A stretch of DNA of 64,000 nt from Cryptomeria japonica. Lineage: Eukaryota; Streptophyta; Pinopsida; Cupressales; Cupressaceae. Below, one piece after another: positions 27,380-38,776 of the stretch. Where the stretch lies: positions 827,072,897-827,136,896 of the forward strand of contig NC_081411.1 of NCBI RefSeq assembly GCF_030272615.1, in the 5' to 3' direction. A program made the position numbers and the translations under genes. The first letter of the stretch is position 1. Each line of letters opens with the position of its first letter. The notes beneath the pieces were generated by a model. That model searched no databases. It was not told the origin of the DNA and saw nothing but the letters and a program-made list of their open reading frames with translations.

Positions 27380-27620
27380 TAAAAAGCACATTAATTTGGC
27401 ATTACAATTGAAGATGTTGACTTCAAACATTAACTAATGAAATTGGGAATGGAATATAAAAAATGTTGGAATAAACAATAAAATAGTGAAGAGGATGCAA
27501 TAGGAAATTCAAAAAGTAGGTTAGAAGCTCACTAACCTAGATGCTAGCATGGTCTTGTTGTTTAGTGTGTGCATAGTATTGCAAATATGATTTTGTGTTC
27601 TCATTGATGTCAAACTTATT
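27380..27620 (+). repeat. Dispersed repeat, copy A
   Basis: Shares GAAATTGGGAATGGAA, AAATGTTGGAAT, TGCAATAGGAAATT, TAGAAGCTCA and TAGCATGGT in order with 43120-43380. It may be LTR sequence of the element whose gag remnant follows at 28.1 kb. Confidence 0.65.
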
Positions 27621-28104
27621 GATATAAGCTAGTGCATTGATAGAGGATTGATTTATGCTCATGTGCATGTGTGGAAATTGATTGTGATGACTTAGATTGT
27701 ATATCCAATATTATATGTTTTTTTCAAAGCTTTGTAGAAGATCTTAGTTGTTTGCAGTTGGTATTGACTAAGTGTGATTGTCCTAATGAACATTTTGTTC
27801 GAGTATTCTTAGAATTTTGGTTCATATTTGGCGCAAAGCTTCATAAGTTATTGTGGTTGTAATATGATGTTGGTGGATGGAAATGCTACATATATCTCAA
27901 TTTCTAGGTTCTCATATGTTCTACAATTAAAGTTATGTTGGTCTTTGAATTGGCTTGTGCAATGAAAAAGTGATATTTTGATGTGATAGAAACACATCAA
28001 ACTCATAAAAGTAGTAGTCATTTTGAGGAAAGAGTTGAAAGAAGAAAAAAATTAAATTGATAGGATCTTGAAGCTTAAAGGCAATAGTGAAATGCTTGGT
28101 GTGA

Positions 28105-28800
28105 TGCCAAGTGCTCAAAAGAAATCCAAAGACAAAGGCCCACTTGGTTTCAAAAAAACTAAATGTTTTAAAACTCCCAACAAAGAGAATAAAATAAAGG
28201 AAATGTCAAGGATGAATTGAAAAAGACTAATGGAGATAAAATAGGATTCACTCTAGTCTAGAACAAGAAGATTTTTAGGAATCCTCATCTTGCTTAAACA
28301 AGGTATTCCTCATCCTTCAATGGTAACTAGTTTTCATGCAATAAGTTTGTACATAGAGCCAGTGAATGTAGATGTCAAATTAGATCCAGTCATTTAATCT
28401 TCAATGCTACTCTTGCAATAAGTTTGGACATAAAGAAAATGAATGCAGAAGTAGGATGGTGTGGAATGGATATGTGAATACAAACTATGGTAGATATGTT
28501 CAATCTTTCAATGGATATTGTTATGCATGCAACAAATATGAGCACAAAGCTATTGAGTGCAGGTATAATGTCAAGAAAATAAAAATGGTCCACAACAAGG
28601 TCTAGATTGTTATAACTACAATAATTTAGGACATATTTCTAGATTATGTAGAGGAAAGAATGAGAAGACCTCTGCTCCAAAAAAGAAGGTTGGCATTAAA
28701 GCCATAAAGGAGAAGATGAAGAATACACGGGTGAAGAAATCTAATGAGAATGTAGAAGGAAAAGTAGTAGATAGATCTGTACCTAAGTTGATGGTGTAGA
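28105..28800 (+). pseudogene. Copia-type gag remnant with four zinc knuckles
   Basis: A basic N-terminal part (MPSAQKKSKDKGPLGFKKTK) is followed by four CCHC-type zinc knuckles. The first, 28328-28369, has lost its first cysteine to a TAG. The second, 28405-28446, is intact: CYSCNKFGHKENEC. The third, 28519-28560, is CYACNKYEHKAIEC. The fourth, 28608-28649, is CYNYNNLGHISRLC, with its second cysteine changed to tyrosine. A lysine-rich tail ends PKLMV at a TAG at about 28798. The four knuckles lie in three frames, so at least two frameshifts have occurred. Zinc knuckles bind the element RNA in gag proteins; four in a row is more than the usual one. No protease or polymerase follows. Retroelement gag is the best reading. 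Confidence 0.7.
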
Positions 28801-29080
28801 TACTTCATCCAAAAACTAGATAATATGCATTGCCTGAAGGGGAGAACTAATTGAAGACCTTATGCCTTATTGTAGTTGTGATGTTGAATTGTAATGGTAA
28901 AATGCGTTTATGTTCAAAACCCTAACTAGGAGGATGTAATAGATAAATTGGTTTTTTAAATTCATTTTGATCACTTGTGACCTTGTGGATTTGAGAGCTA
29001 TTCAATGTGAAATATTTTTTTGGTGTGATAGTGTGATTCAAGTCTTTTTTTATAAACCCTAGATTACTAGTTTAAGTTTG
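28801..29080. other. Intergenic, nothing recognised
   Basis: Short AT-rich stretch between two decayed coding remnants. Confidence 0.35.
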
Positions 29081-29764
29081 TGAGGTGCAAAATGGATACA
29101 TCAATTGTTGCCAATGTGTCTTTGAAGCCATGATCGGTATTTAAACCTTATCCATTTGTGGCTATGGTAAGTGACAAGGAAGTATCCTTTTTGAGGGTCC
29201 CACCAAACATAGTTTACACTAAAGATGTTGGGCTTATATCCATGCATCCTTGATAGACGCAAGTCCTGTTAAGTTTAGCGATCTGTGGAAGTAGTTAGTA
29301 GAGGATGATTTGATGACATTCATGCCCTATTACAAAAATATTCAAAGTTAGGTTTAAATATTTGGAAAGAAATCCCCAACTTCAGCTACGAGTATGCATG
29401 TATTCTTATTATCCCGAGTTGAATTCATAATGATGGGATGTTTCTTGATTGACCTCACAAAATCATGAAGGATGCCATTAGGGCCTTGACTAGATTGTGT
29501 TCCTTTGGTAGCATTTTAGCGATCAAGATGGTGAAGAACAACAGAATAGCACAATTGAATAGTTCAATATCTGATAAGAGATTAATGACACTGGAAGATA
29601 TGGTTGACCCAATGTCAATTATGTTACCAAGGGTGTGGAATATAAGAATTAATTTTATAATTGGAAGGGTTTTGCTACCGCCCTTGCAATCTATGCAACA
29701 TATTAGATGGCAGTTTAGGGTGAGAAGTTTGATCTATGTGAACTTTTTAGACTATGGTTGCTAG
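29081..29764 (+). pseudogene. Weak decayed coding remnant, unrecognised
   Basis: Plus-strand text such as FKPYPFVAMVSDKEVSFLRV and PPNIVYTKDVGLISMHP, then DLMTFMPYYKNIQS, and an open frame at 29465-29764 (MKDAIRALTRLCSFGSIL) ending YVNFLDYGC. These look protein-like, are broken by stops and shifts, and match no family I know. It could be a transposon-borne gene. The evidence is weak. Confidence 0.3.
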
Positions 29765-30355
29765 ATTACCTTGAGAAAACCACTTGAGTGCAAAGTATCC
29801 ATTCAAGTATGGGTCTTAGATAATGTGTTTTACTTTCATGCTTATAAATGAGTTTCCCAAAATAGGGAATAAGGTGTGGGACAAGTTTTTACCCTATTGG
29901 GTGAACTCACAATAATGGTTCCCACTTTTTTGCAACTTTTGACACTGAGATGAACATTTTTAAAATAATCTTCAACTTCCGAGAACTATAACTTTTAAAA
30001 TATTAAAAATTTGAAGATGATGTAAATTAGTGATTTGTAGCATTTTGTCTATAGATTCTATATTTATTTTTTTTCAATTTTTTTTGAAGTTTTTTAAAAA
30101 AAATTTCCATCTCCCTCAAAAAGTAGTTTTTTACAACAAACTACATTTTTTAAGAGTGATGTGCCTCCCGAAACACATAAATTTTTTTTTATAAATGATA
30201 AAAACTCAATTCTTTTTAATTTTGGTTTGTAACATCAATATCCAGGGCTTGTAGTTGGTTTGATATTGATATGTTCAATATTTTTCATTTTATTAAGTTT
30301 TGAAGTCTGACTAGTCATAATTTAGACATAGGTTTAAGTTTGAACACATAAATTG

Positions 30356-30413
<58 letters not shown>

Positions 30414-30780
30414 GTATATGTATATATCAAAATTCAATTTTATTTTTTTTGTTTGAAAGAAGACATCAATACCTAGGGCATAGATATTTTTCAGAATTTT
30501 TTTGAATTAGTTTCCTATTTTTCCCAATGCATTGAACAGAGAAGTTCATGTTCGATGAAAAACCAATATTCCATAAAACTAAAAAAATGAGAACATAATA
30601 AATTCACAATGTAAAAAAATTGTGCTCGTTGGAAAGCTTGCTCCAAGTAGTCCCATCTAATATTTTTGGGTTATCAATATTATTTCATTTGTGCCTTGAA
30701 CCAAAGGTCTGAAGTCAAAAATTCCTTAGAACTCTGAATTTTTTTGCGAGAAACCTCTAACAAGAGGGTTCAAATGAACA
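29765..30780. other. AT-rich DNA with an (AT)n microsatellite
   Basis: No gene. A pure AT dinucleotide run occupies about 30360-30407, followed by ATGTATATGTATATAT. Long A and T runs lie near 30060-30200. Confidence 0.6.
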
Positions 30781-30945
30781 CAGGTTCGCGCGAAGGGGGG
30801 TCCGCTCGAACCATAAGGGATTCGAGCAGACCCCCATTCGCTTGAACCCACATGCTAAATTATGACACACACTTTTTCGTAATGACCGGGTTCGAAAGAA
30901 CTCAACCTTTTCTAACTGTCGGTGTTTGTTCAAACCCTAGCCAAC
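30770..30945. repeat. Cluster of TTCGAAC-like motifs, left
   Basis: Repeated short words GGTTCAAATGAACAC, GGTTCGCGCGAA, CCGCTCGAACC, ATTCGAGCAG, ATTCGCTTGAACCC and GGGTTCGAAAGAA, most of them partial palindromes centred on TTCGAA-like cores. A similar cluster lies at 40890-41070. They may be subterminal transposase-binding repeats of one element (inference). Confidence 0.5.
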
Positions 30946-32120
30946 TCAATTTTTTTTTGTACATTTAAGTAGAGTCGTATAAATATACATAATTTTTTTC
31001 ATTTTTTAACACACAAATGATTAAAACAGTTCACATTTTTGGATGAAAGAAGACATTTGAAAATTATTTTGAGGGCAATAATTTGAAGATATTTGAAGGG
31101 TTTTTTAAAAGCACGGGGAACAAGAAGAGAAGGTGAAATAAGACTTCAAGGAATTGTTCTCCTAAAACGGAACAAAGATATCGAGAACAAAGAAGACAAA
31201 GATATCATGATGCAAGTATGTATTTTTATTTTTATTTCTAATTAATTTGAGATGTATTACGTACCAAAAATAGTGTTTATTTGTTAGTATTAATTAGTTC
31301 AATATTTTTTATCTAATATTTTTAATGAAAATTAATTTAAAAAATATTAATTTAATTTATATAATAATTCTATCTTAATTAATTCTAAATGATGTTATTT
31401 TTATTAAATTAATTGGAAATAGTAGGATTTAAAATAACATCTTTTTAATTGGAAAACGAAATTAATTTGAAATAATATGTGTATTTGCAAATTTCAAATT
31501 GCATTAACTTGCTTGCTGTGTAATTGACTTTTTCTCCTATATAATTAAGTCCATTTATAATAGATAAGACCTATTAAGTCATAAAATTAATAAGACCTAT
31601 TATGTCATAATTTAGGTTCTAACTTATATCATACTTAAGATATGTACTTAATTTCATGTGATAGGTCCTTTAATATCACATAATATATCTATCTTAAGGG
31701 GAGTCAAGTATATAAATGTGAAATGTTTTTGCACACGTGGTCATATTAATTAATAATAAGGCCTATTGTGTGATATTAGGACTTATTACATTGATTATAG
31801 GTCTTAAATGTTACATAAACTTAGAACCTATTATGTCATAATAGGTTCTATTTATATGACTTCACGTATGCAAAAACATTTCACATTATACTCAAGAGTC
31901 CCCTTAAGATGGGTATATTATGCAGATCATATTAGGACAAGTATTACATGTGATATTAGGAGGTCTATTATGCAATAATAGGTCTTAAATACATATGACA
32001 TTATAGTCCACCTGTTATGACATAATTTATAAATGTCTTACTAAATGTCTTGAAAATTTAGTTTCAAATTAAACTTGGAATTTCATTGCATTAAAAATAT
32101 TCTCTGTCATCTTAAATTAT
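30946..32120. other. AT-rich intergenic DNA upstream of the HTH gene
   Basis: Contains repeated TAATAGGTCTTA and TATTATGTCATAA words and a GTATATT/AATATAC-type pair of related 30-40 bp blocks near 31690-31740 and 31860-31930 in opposite orientation. No gene. Confidence 0.4.
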
Positions 32121-32194
32121 GTGCAGAACGAGCCTGAGAAGAAGGGAGTTCGGAAGCGGGAGTCAACACAAACAAACTTGTTGAAGAACACAAT

Positions 32195-32935
32195 ATGGTT
32201 GATGAACATAGGGAGGATCTTGTCCAAGTTGAACCAATGGATGTTGAAGGAGAGGGGTCAGGATCCTTACCTCCTACCACTGATATGGATGAGCATATTG
32301 TGGATCTAGCTAAACAGGTGAAGAGAAATATTTCTTATAAAAATTTAGATCATTTACTTGAAATGGATGTGGATGAGTTGAAACGTCTCAGTGAAGAACC
32401 TAAAAATACTAAAAGGTGGTCAAAGAATAAAAGTGCAAAAGAAATAATGTCTCATTTCAACAATCTTGATACTACACTAGAAAAAGCTCAATTGTTATTA
32501 ATTGTAATTACTCGTAAAGACTTAATAGATCCACTAAAATTGTTGGGTATAGATACAACAAGTCAAAAGAGGAAAACTTTTCAGCTGCAAAAATCTATTG
32601 TTGATAATGTTAAGAAAGGTTTGGTGAACATTGGTAAAAAATCTCGAACAGTAGATAAGACCATTTCAAGAAGAGTGATGTTGACATTTCTAGTAAATGA
32701 AAAATTGCCTCAAAAAAGACAAATCTCTTCACTGTCATCTGAGTTTGGTTTTAGTAGAAGGACAATATCAAAATATGTTAAAAGGAGAAAGAGTTTGGAT
32801 GATACTACCTCATAAGGGAATTGGCCAATTATGTGTAGAGCTCCTCATTTTGATAGAATTGAAGACGTTGTTAGGAACTTTGTGACAAGTTTTTGGAATG
32901 ATAATACTCGTCCTTCATCAAACAGTAGAGATGTA
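32195..32935 (+). pseudogene. Helix-turn-helix protein, transposase-like N-terminus, interrupted by one stop
   Basis: The ATG at 32195 opens a 206-residue frame. An acidic start (MVDEHREDLVQVEPMDVEGE) leads to LEMDVDELKRLSEEPKN and then a basic region ending in a clear helix-turn-helix, QISSLSSEFGFSRRTISKYV, followed by KRRKSLDD. A TAA at 32813 interrupts it. The same frame then continues GNWPIMCRAPHFDRIEDVV and FWNDNTRPSSNSRDV to about 32935, where CATGTACATG repeats begin. The DNA-binding motif plus the conserved-looking text after the stop suggest the N-terminal part of a transposase whose catalytic part is missing. I cannot name the superfamily. The frame is coherent apart from the one stop, so the decay is relatively recent or the stop is bypassed by splicing; the latter is unlikely. 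Confidence 0.55.
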
Positions 32936-32944
32936 CATGTACAA

Positions 32945-33172
32945 GAGAACATGTACATGTGTCAAAAACATCTAGTGGCACCAATTTCCATTCACTAACA
33001 TATCCAAGCTCTTGGTTCTTGCAATCAACATAGTTTTCCAAAATGCAATTAGAACAAAAACATGAATAATCCCTAGTCTATAATGTCCATGGGTGATTAT
33101 CTGTACTCATAACACAATGCAAAGATCTTGTCCTCTCCACACTTTTGCATCCATGCATTGATCTTCTATCCA
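32945..33172 (-). pseudogene. Cysteine-rich decayed fragment, possible transposase C-terminal piece
   Basis: The minus strand reads SMHGCKSVERTRSLHCVMST, then after one TAG TRDYSCFCSNCILENYVDCK and GYVSEWKLVPLDVFDTC. The cysteine spacing (CFCSNC, then C) suggests a small zinc-binding fold. It is transcribed towards the helix-turn-helix fragment, so the two cannot now belong to one transcript. An inversion or a separate element would explain this. The family is unknown. Confidence 0.4.
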
Positions 33173-33313
33173 CATCTGCAAAATGTACATGTGTACATGA
33201 ACATACATGTAGATCAAGTTGTTAAATTGAAACATTTGAACTAGGAACATTTAAAAAAAATTAAATAAAACACTAAAAGAGAGCATGTACATGTACATGC
33301 AGGTTCAGTTGTA

Positions 33314-33547
33314 GTGCAAGGGACATATTTCAAACAAGTTAAAATTGTTCAACATGGGATTCATTTCACTAAATACCAAATTGACAACAAGGTATATCAG
33401 TATAGCCACTTGGTCATTGTTGTTGGCCTAATTCTTCAACCAGTTCCACGTCGCGAGTGGTTTCAAAAGTGGAGACTAGATAGTGAAGATCATGACAAAA
33501 TATTAAGTGTTATTGAAGAGAGTTTTGAACCACTTGATGTGGTATGA
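33314..33547 (+). pseudogene. Short unrecognised fragment next to the HTH gene
   Basis: A 77-residue open frame (YFKQVKIVQHGIHFTKYQID, then PVPRREWFQKWRLDSEDHDK, ending EPLDVV) with protein-like composition. It may be another piece of the transposase-like gene on the same strand. No motif is recognised. Confidence 0.35.
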
Positions 33548-35195
33548 ACTATATATTTAGTAATCCAAAGTACATGTGGTTCAACCCATGAATTGAATTA
33601 ATACTTGATAAATTAGAACTTAACTTGTTTTTGAAACTTGGATAAATATTTGATATATATCTATATATATATGGCTTGTGTGGACCATATATTTTTTAAG
33701 TTTAAATACATGAAATTTTCAATTATATCAAATTAGGATGTATGAAGTTAGTTTGTATATATATTAAATAATATCTGCGTGCATGTATGTAAAGTAAATT
33801 GGGACATGTGGATGAGTTGAAAATGTGTTAGAAGGCAAATGATGTATGTTGTTGATTAAGATGTATATAGTAGACATCTAATTCTAAATGCATGTATATA
33901 GTACAAATCTAATTATAAATGCATGTAATTTGTAAGTTGTTAAAATAATTTTAAAGCATGTACATGTAAAGTAATTTAAGACGTGTATTTATTTAATTAA
34001 AGATGCACATGCACATAAAGTTAATTAAAAATGCATATTTAAATTAGAATGTACATGTGTAAAATTGATATATTAAATTAGGACATGCATGTGTAATAAT
34101 TGAAGAGCAGTCTAAACCACTAAGTGATGTGGTGTGAACTATTTAACTTGTATACATACCTAGAAGTACATACCATGTGAGCTATTTAGTACATGGTATT
34201 AAGTTTAGTTTGTTCATTTGATATTAATTAACAAGTGTGATTTTTAATATATTGTTCATGGCTTGCACAGTGGAGTGGATATACTCTTTTGTTTGAACAT
34301 ATTCTTTTAAATTAATGGATATCTATTGTATACATGTTACATGTAGTAAGATTTAAAATTTTAATTATAAACATATCAATCTTTTTTTAATCTATCTATA
34401 TGTACACATGTAAATTCAGTCACAGATATATATAAATTTGAAAGTTTTAGAGAACATGTGCATTCTTGATCATGTATATTTAAAGTGTGGAAGTAATCTA
34501 GCATGCACATGCATTCAATCATATATATAATTATCTGAATACAAATGATGTGATATATTTAATCCAGGATCAAATGCACAAACTATACATCTATATATAA
34601 ACTATAATCTAACCATACATGCACATGATATATATAATCCAGTCCATCGAACATAAACTGTATAAAGTACATATAATCTAGCATGTACATGTGCATGAAA
34701 TATATAATCTGATCAAACACAAATTATATAAAGTATAATCTAGTCTAAACTTCATACATGGATGAAATATATAATCCGATCAAACACAAACCAGGTATAA
34801 AGTATAATCTAGTCTAAACTTCATACATGCATGAATACATATAATATGAAAGTCTATAAAAAGATAAACAAATGAGCTATAAAGTCCAACAAATCAACAG
34901 GGATCATGTTAGCCATGAACAAAGCAACCATCTGAGGGAGAGTCTTGGTGAGAGTTTGGATGTCCAATAGACCCCTACAAAAGTAGAATTTATTTAAATA
35001 TTAAATATAGATCTCTCTAGACACATGTACATCAAATCTGACTACAGTTAAATTAAAATTAAAATATAAACTGTAACGCACATACATACATGTACATATA
35101 TACAAAAAACCATAACTAGCATGTCCACTAACAGCATCAAAATAATCTCTCCTATGCACACGCTCAGAGCTCAAGCTAGGAGTGACATGAGCTAA
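33548..35195. other. AT-rich DNA rich in ACATGTACATGT words
   Basis: No gene. Many CATGTACATG, TGCACATG and ATATATAATC words recur, for example a repeated GATCAAACACAAA block near 34710 and 34778 followed by TATAAAGTATAATCTAGTCT. Confidence 0.5.
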
Positions 35196-35211
35196 CTGTC
35201 ATATATATATG

Positions 35212-35242
<31 letters not shown>

Positions 35243-35299
35243 GTATATGTATATGTATATACATACATATATATATATATGTATGTATGTATGTATATA

Positions 35300-35357
<58 letters not shown>

Positions 35358-35411
35358 CATATATATACATACATACATACATACATATATATACATACAT
35401 ACATACATACA

Positions 35412-35444
<33 letters not shown>

Positions 35445-35490
35445 GTATCTATGTATGTATGTATATGTATGTGTGTATATATATGTATGT

Positions 35491-35570
<80 letters not shown>

Positions 35571-35580
35571 GTATGTATTT
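35196..35580. repeat. Complex (TATG/CATA/TA) microsatellite
   Basis: Alternating ATATAT, GTATGTAT and ACATACAT blocks with a short GTGTGT run. It lies just beyond a splice-donor-like site of the minus-strand gene (35722), so it may sit in an intron of that gene. Reading frames here are tyrosine/isoleucine low-complexity artefacts. Confidence 0.9.
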
Positions 35581-35584
35581 AAGG

Positions 35585-36555
35585 ATTAGTCCAGGATTAA
35601 TTTAAATGATACAAATTAACTTAGAACTAGATTATTTATTAAATGATCTATATATAGATTTATCGTACATTACAACATGTATACATATCTTGAAAAAATT
35701 AAATGCACATGTATGTACATACCTGTGTATTAGGAGGAGGTTGTATAGTCTGATCATGTCCTGTGATCATATTAACCACATCATTCATGCTTGTATATCT
35801 CTCTCTAGTTGTACGTATGACTGAGGAGTGTAAGGGGCTAACTAGATGACTAGGCATCGTGGATGGAGTGTCTGAATTTAGTAGCATATTCATAAACCCA
35901 GTATGACTCAAACCTCATAGCTGCTCCTCAAATGAATCCAAGCCCTCATCTATGATATGGACCTAATCAGCTCGTATCTCCTCCTCAAATGAATCCAATC
36001 CCTCATCTGTGATATGGACCTGATCAACTTGTATCTCCTCCTTTGCAGCAACAAAGTGATCAGTAGGTGGGTCAGTGCCCAAAGCATGCGTAGAGTGATT
36101 AGAATGTTGTGACTGCCTCAGGGTATGCATCGATGCAGTGGTAGCCTACCTATCTTTGAGAATCTCCTCTCTAACATCAGCCAATGGTATCCCACATTAA
36201 GATGAAATAAAATGATAAGAATGTAGTAGGTCCTCGTCTAAATACAATGACATCTATACATGTCTACTACCTCTTACTATAGCTGCTAACTCATGTGGGG
36301 AGGGGATGCCAGCAGTAATATACTAATCATCTAAATTTGAAGCCACCCCATGACTAGAAGATGCATGATCTGTGGATGATCTTGAACGTGGTCAACTCAT
36401 CATATATTTGCCCAGCCTGTCAGATGATATGGTGGCTATTGCTAATGCAATTTGTCCAATCCTATCAATTGCTTCTCTCTGAGAAGCAACCACAATGTGA
36501 TCCGCTATGGGCCAAGGTTGAGACTACTACAGGAATTCTCTGGCCAACAAGGTCC
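35585..36555 (-). pseudogene. Tandem duplicate (copy A) of the 3' part of the acidic-repeat gene
   Basis: Nearly identical to 36721-37691, offset by 1136 bp in direct orientation. The minus-strand text includes ASQREAIDRIGQIA with CAG intact at 36479-36481, ATISSDRLGKYMM, HASSSHGVASNLDD, two copies of an acidic repeat of about 20 residues ending DEGLDSFEE, then LLNSDTPSTMPSHLVSPLHS and MITGHDQTIQPPPNTQ. The last CAG (35723-35725) is followed by GTATGT, a consensus splice donor. Several TAG and TGA stops are present, and copy A lacks the 5' part of the gene. The left part of the region holds AT-rich non-coding DNA. Confidence 0.65.
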
Positions 36556-36559
36556 CTGT

Positions 36560-36595
36560 GTCTAGCACACACACACACACGTGCACACACACACG

Positions 36596-36635
<40 letters not shown>

Positions 36636-36715
36636 CATATGTATGTATGTGTGTATATATATGTATGTATATATATGTATGCATGTATATATATATATAT
36701 ATATATGTATGTATT
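36560..36715. repeat. (CA)n and (TATG)n microsatellite at the tandem-duplication junction
   Basis: (CA)n with CACGTGCAC interruptions at about 36563-36636, then TATG and TA repeats to 36715. It separates copies A and B of the duplicated gene segment and probably mediated the duplication. Confidence 0.85.
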
Positions 36716-36858
36716 TAATGATTAGTCCAAGATTAATTTAAATGATACAAATTAACTTAGAACTAGATTATTTATTAAATGATCTATATATAGATTTATC
36801 GTACATTACAACATGTATACATATCTTGAAAAAATTAAATGCACATGTATGTACATAC

Positions 36859-38365
36859 CTATGTATCAGGAGTAGGTTGTATAGTCTGATCATGTCCTGT
36901 GATCATATTAACCACATAATACATGCCTGCATATCTCTCTCTAGTTGTATGTATGACTGAGGAGTGTAAGGGGCTAACTAGATGACTAGGCATCGTGGAT
37001 GAAGTGTCTGAATTTAGTAGCATATCCATAAACCTAGTATGGCTCAAACCTCATAGTTGCTCCTCAAATGAATCAAAGCCCTCATCTATGATATGGACCT
37101 GATCAAGTCGTATCTCCTCCTCAAATGAATCCAATCCCTCATCTGTGATAAGGACCTGATCAGCTTGTATCTCCTCCTTTGCAGCAACAAAGTGATCTGT
37201 AGGTGGGTCAGTGCTCGAAGCATGCATAGAGTGATGAGAATGTTGTGACTGCCTTGGGGTATGCATCAATGTAGCGGTAGCCTGCCTATCTCTGAGAATA
37301 TCCTCTCTAACATCAGCCAATGGTATCCCAAGTCGAGATGAAATAAAACGATAAGAATGTAGTAGGTCCTCGGCTAAATACAACGACATCTATACATGTC
37401 TACTACCTCTGACTATAGCTGCTACCTCATGTGGGGAGGGGATGCCAGTAGTAATATACTGATCATCTAAATTTGAAGCCACCCCATGACTAGAAGATGC
37501 ATGATCTGTAGATGATCTTGAACATGGTCAGCTAATCATATATCTGCCTAGCCTGTCAGATCATATGGTGGTTGTTGTTGATGCAATTTGTCCAATCCTA
37601 TCAATTGCTTCTCTCTAAGAAGCAATCACAATGTGATCCGCTATGGGCCAAGGCTGAGACTACTACAGGAAATCTCTGGCCAACAAGGTCCCTATGTCTA
37701 GCTGGAGCTCTATCACACCTATGATATGCATCTTTATCAGCAATCATGCCCCTCCCCTATCCATAATATGCTAGAATATCAAGGTAGTTTGGTTTCATCT
37801 AACAATGAACCTCAACAAATACCTGTTGTGCAAAGTATAATGGTATTTGTTCATTATTAGGATAACGAACATGTGCATCTAGGAAGTGTGGGTAAATCAA
37901 TGATGCAACATGTGGGTCGTTACATCTTGTGACCTGATATCCTCTCACCTTACTCTTCTCTTGATACTGTGGAAAGCATCTCTCCTTGATGGTCTCCTTC
38001 GAGACCATCCTCACCACATCAACAAAAGAATCAGGACCCCTCACCTCACTCCTCAACTATCTATAAATATCCTCTATAACCTCAGGTGAGAATGAGGTGT
38101 GAGAAACTAAGTGGTCCCTCGATGTGTGCAAACTATCAAAAATGGATGTGCATGTACTCTTGTACACGCCATCAGTATGGGGGTCATCTAATATGACCCT
38201 CAACCTATACATCTCACGATCACTATACTGGAAAATGGTAGCAATGTCGGGCGATGGGGGATCCTAATGTGGAGGATCGATATCATCAATGTGTGGCTCT
38301 TTATCAGGAGCTTGTGCAGGTGGATCCTGATCAAGACCCTGTGAAGGTATATCCTGGGATGCCAT
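36859..38365 (-). pseudogene. Acidic-repeat protein of unknown family (copy B, with the 5' end)
   Basis: The minus-strand ATG at 38365 starts MASQDIPSQGLDQDPPAQAP. The frame stays coherent through two TAGs (after DDIDPPH and after EDIYR), giving RVILDDPHTDGVYKSTCTSI, RGPDSFVDVVRMVSKETIKE, YQVTRCNDPHVASLIYPHFL and PLYFAQQVFVEVHC (stop at 37799), then PNYLDILAYYG and DAYHRCDRAPARHRDLVGQ. A frameshift near 37680 leads into PWPIADHIVIAS, a TAG, REAIDRIGQIASTTT, later MSLYLAEDLLHSYRFISS and LGIPLADVREDILRDRQ. Two acidic repeats of about 20 residues (DEGLDSFEEEI, DEGFDSFEEQL) follow. It ends where CAG has become TAG at 36859-36861, just before GTATGT. The function is unrecognised. With the HTH gene it may belong to one transposon. 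Confidence 0.55.
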
Positions 38366-38735
38366 TTCTCTAGTTATATCATAAAGTTAAAATAAATATG
38401 TAAGCACACACACACATGAACTGCATTCAATTTAAAACATTAACAATTAAAATCATTTAAATTGCAGAGAGAGAGATCATTTTTATGAGAGAGAGAGAGA
38501 GATAACACATATTTCAGAGAGAGAGATATATATAATCAAAAATTTAAATCTTTGAATACATCAAAAATTCAAATATTTTAGAGAGAGAGAAATAACATAT
38601 ATTTCAGAGAGAGATAACATATATTTAAATCTTGAATACATAAAAAATTCAAGAACATGATATATATAATTTTTTTGTAAGGACCAATAACAAAAAAATT
38701 AGACCTATATTTTATTGTAACGTATAAATAACTGT

Positions 38736-38766
<31 letters not shown>

Positions 38767-38776
38767 TTTAATGCAT
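38366..38776. other. GA-microsatellite-rich spacer
   Basis: Several GAGAGAGA blocks (near 38467, 38494, 38517, 38581, 38739-38762) in AT-rich DNA with a repeated ATAACATATATTT word. Upstream of the minus-strand gene; a promoter could lie here, but none is recognised. Confidence 0.5.

Noticed and set aside
27380-28100. Remaining part of the TNL gene after an intron
   Set aside because: The sequence matches a dispersed repeat at 43.1 kb and lacks P-loop or LRR motifs.
35176-35605. Overlapping frames rich in Tyr, Ile, Cys, Met and Val
   Set aside because: Translation of (TATG)n and (TACA)n repeats.
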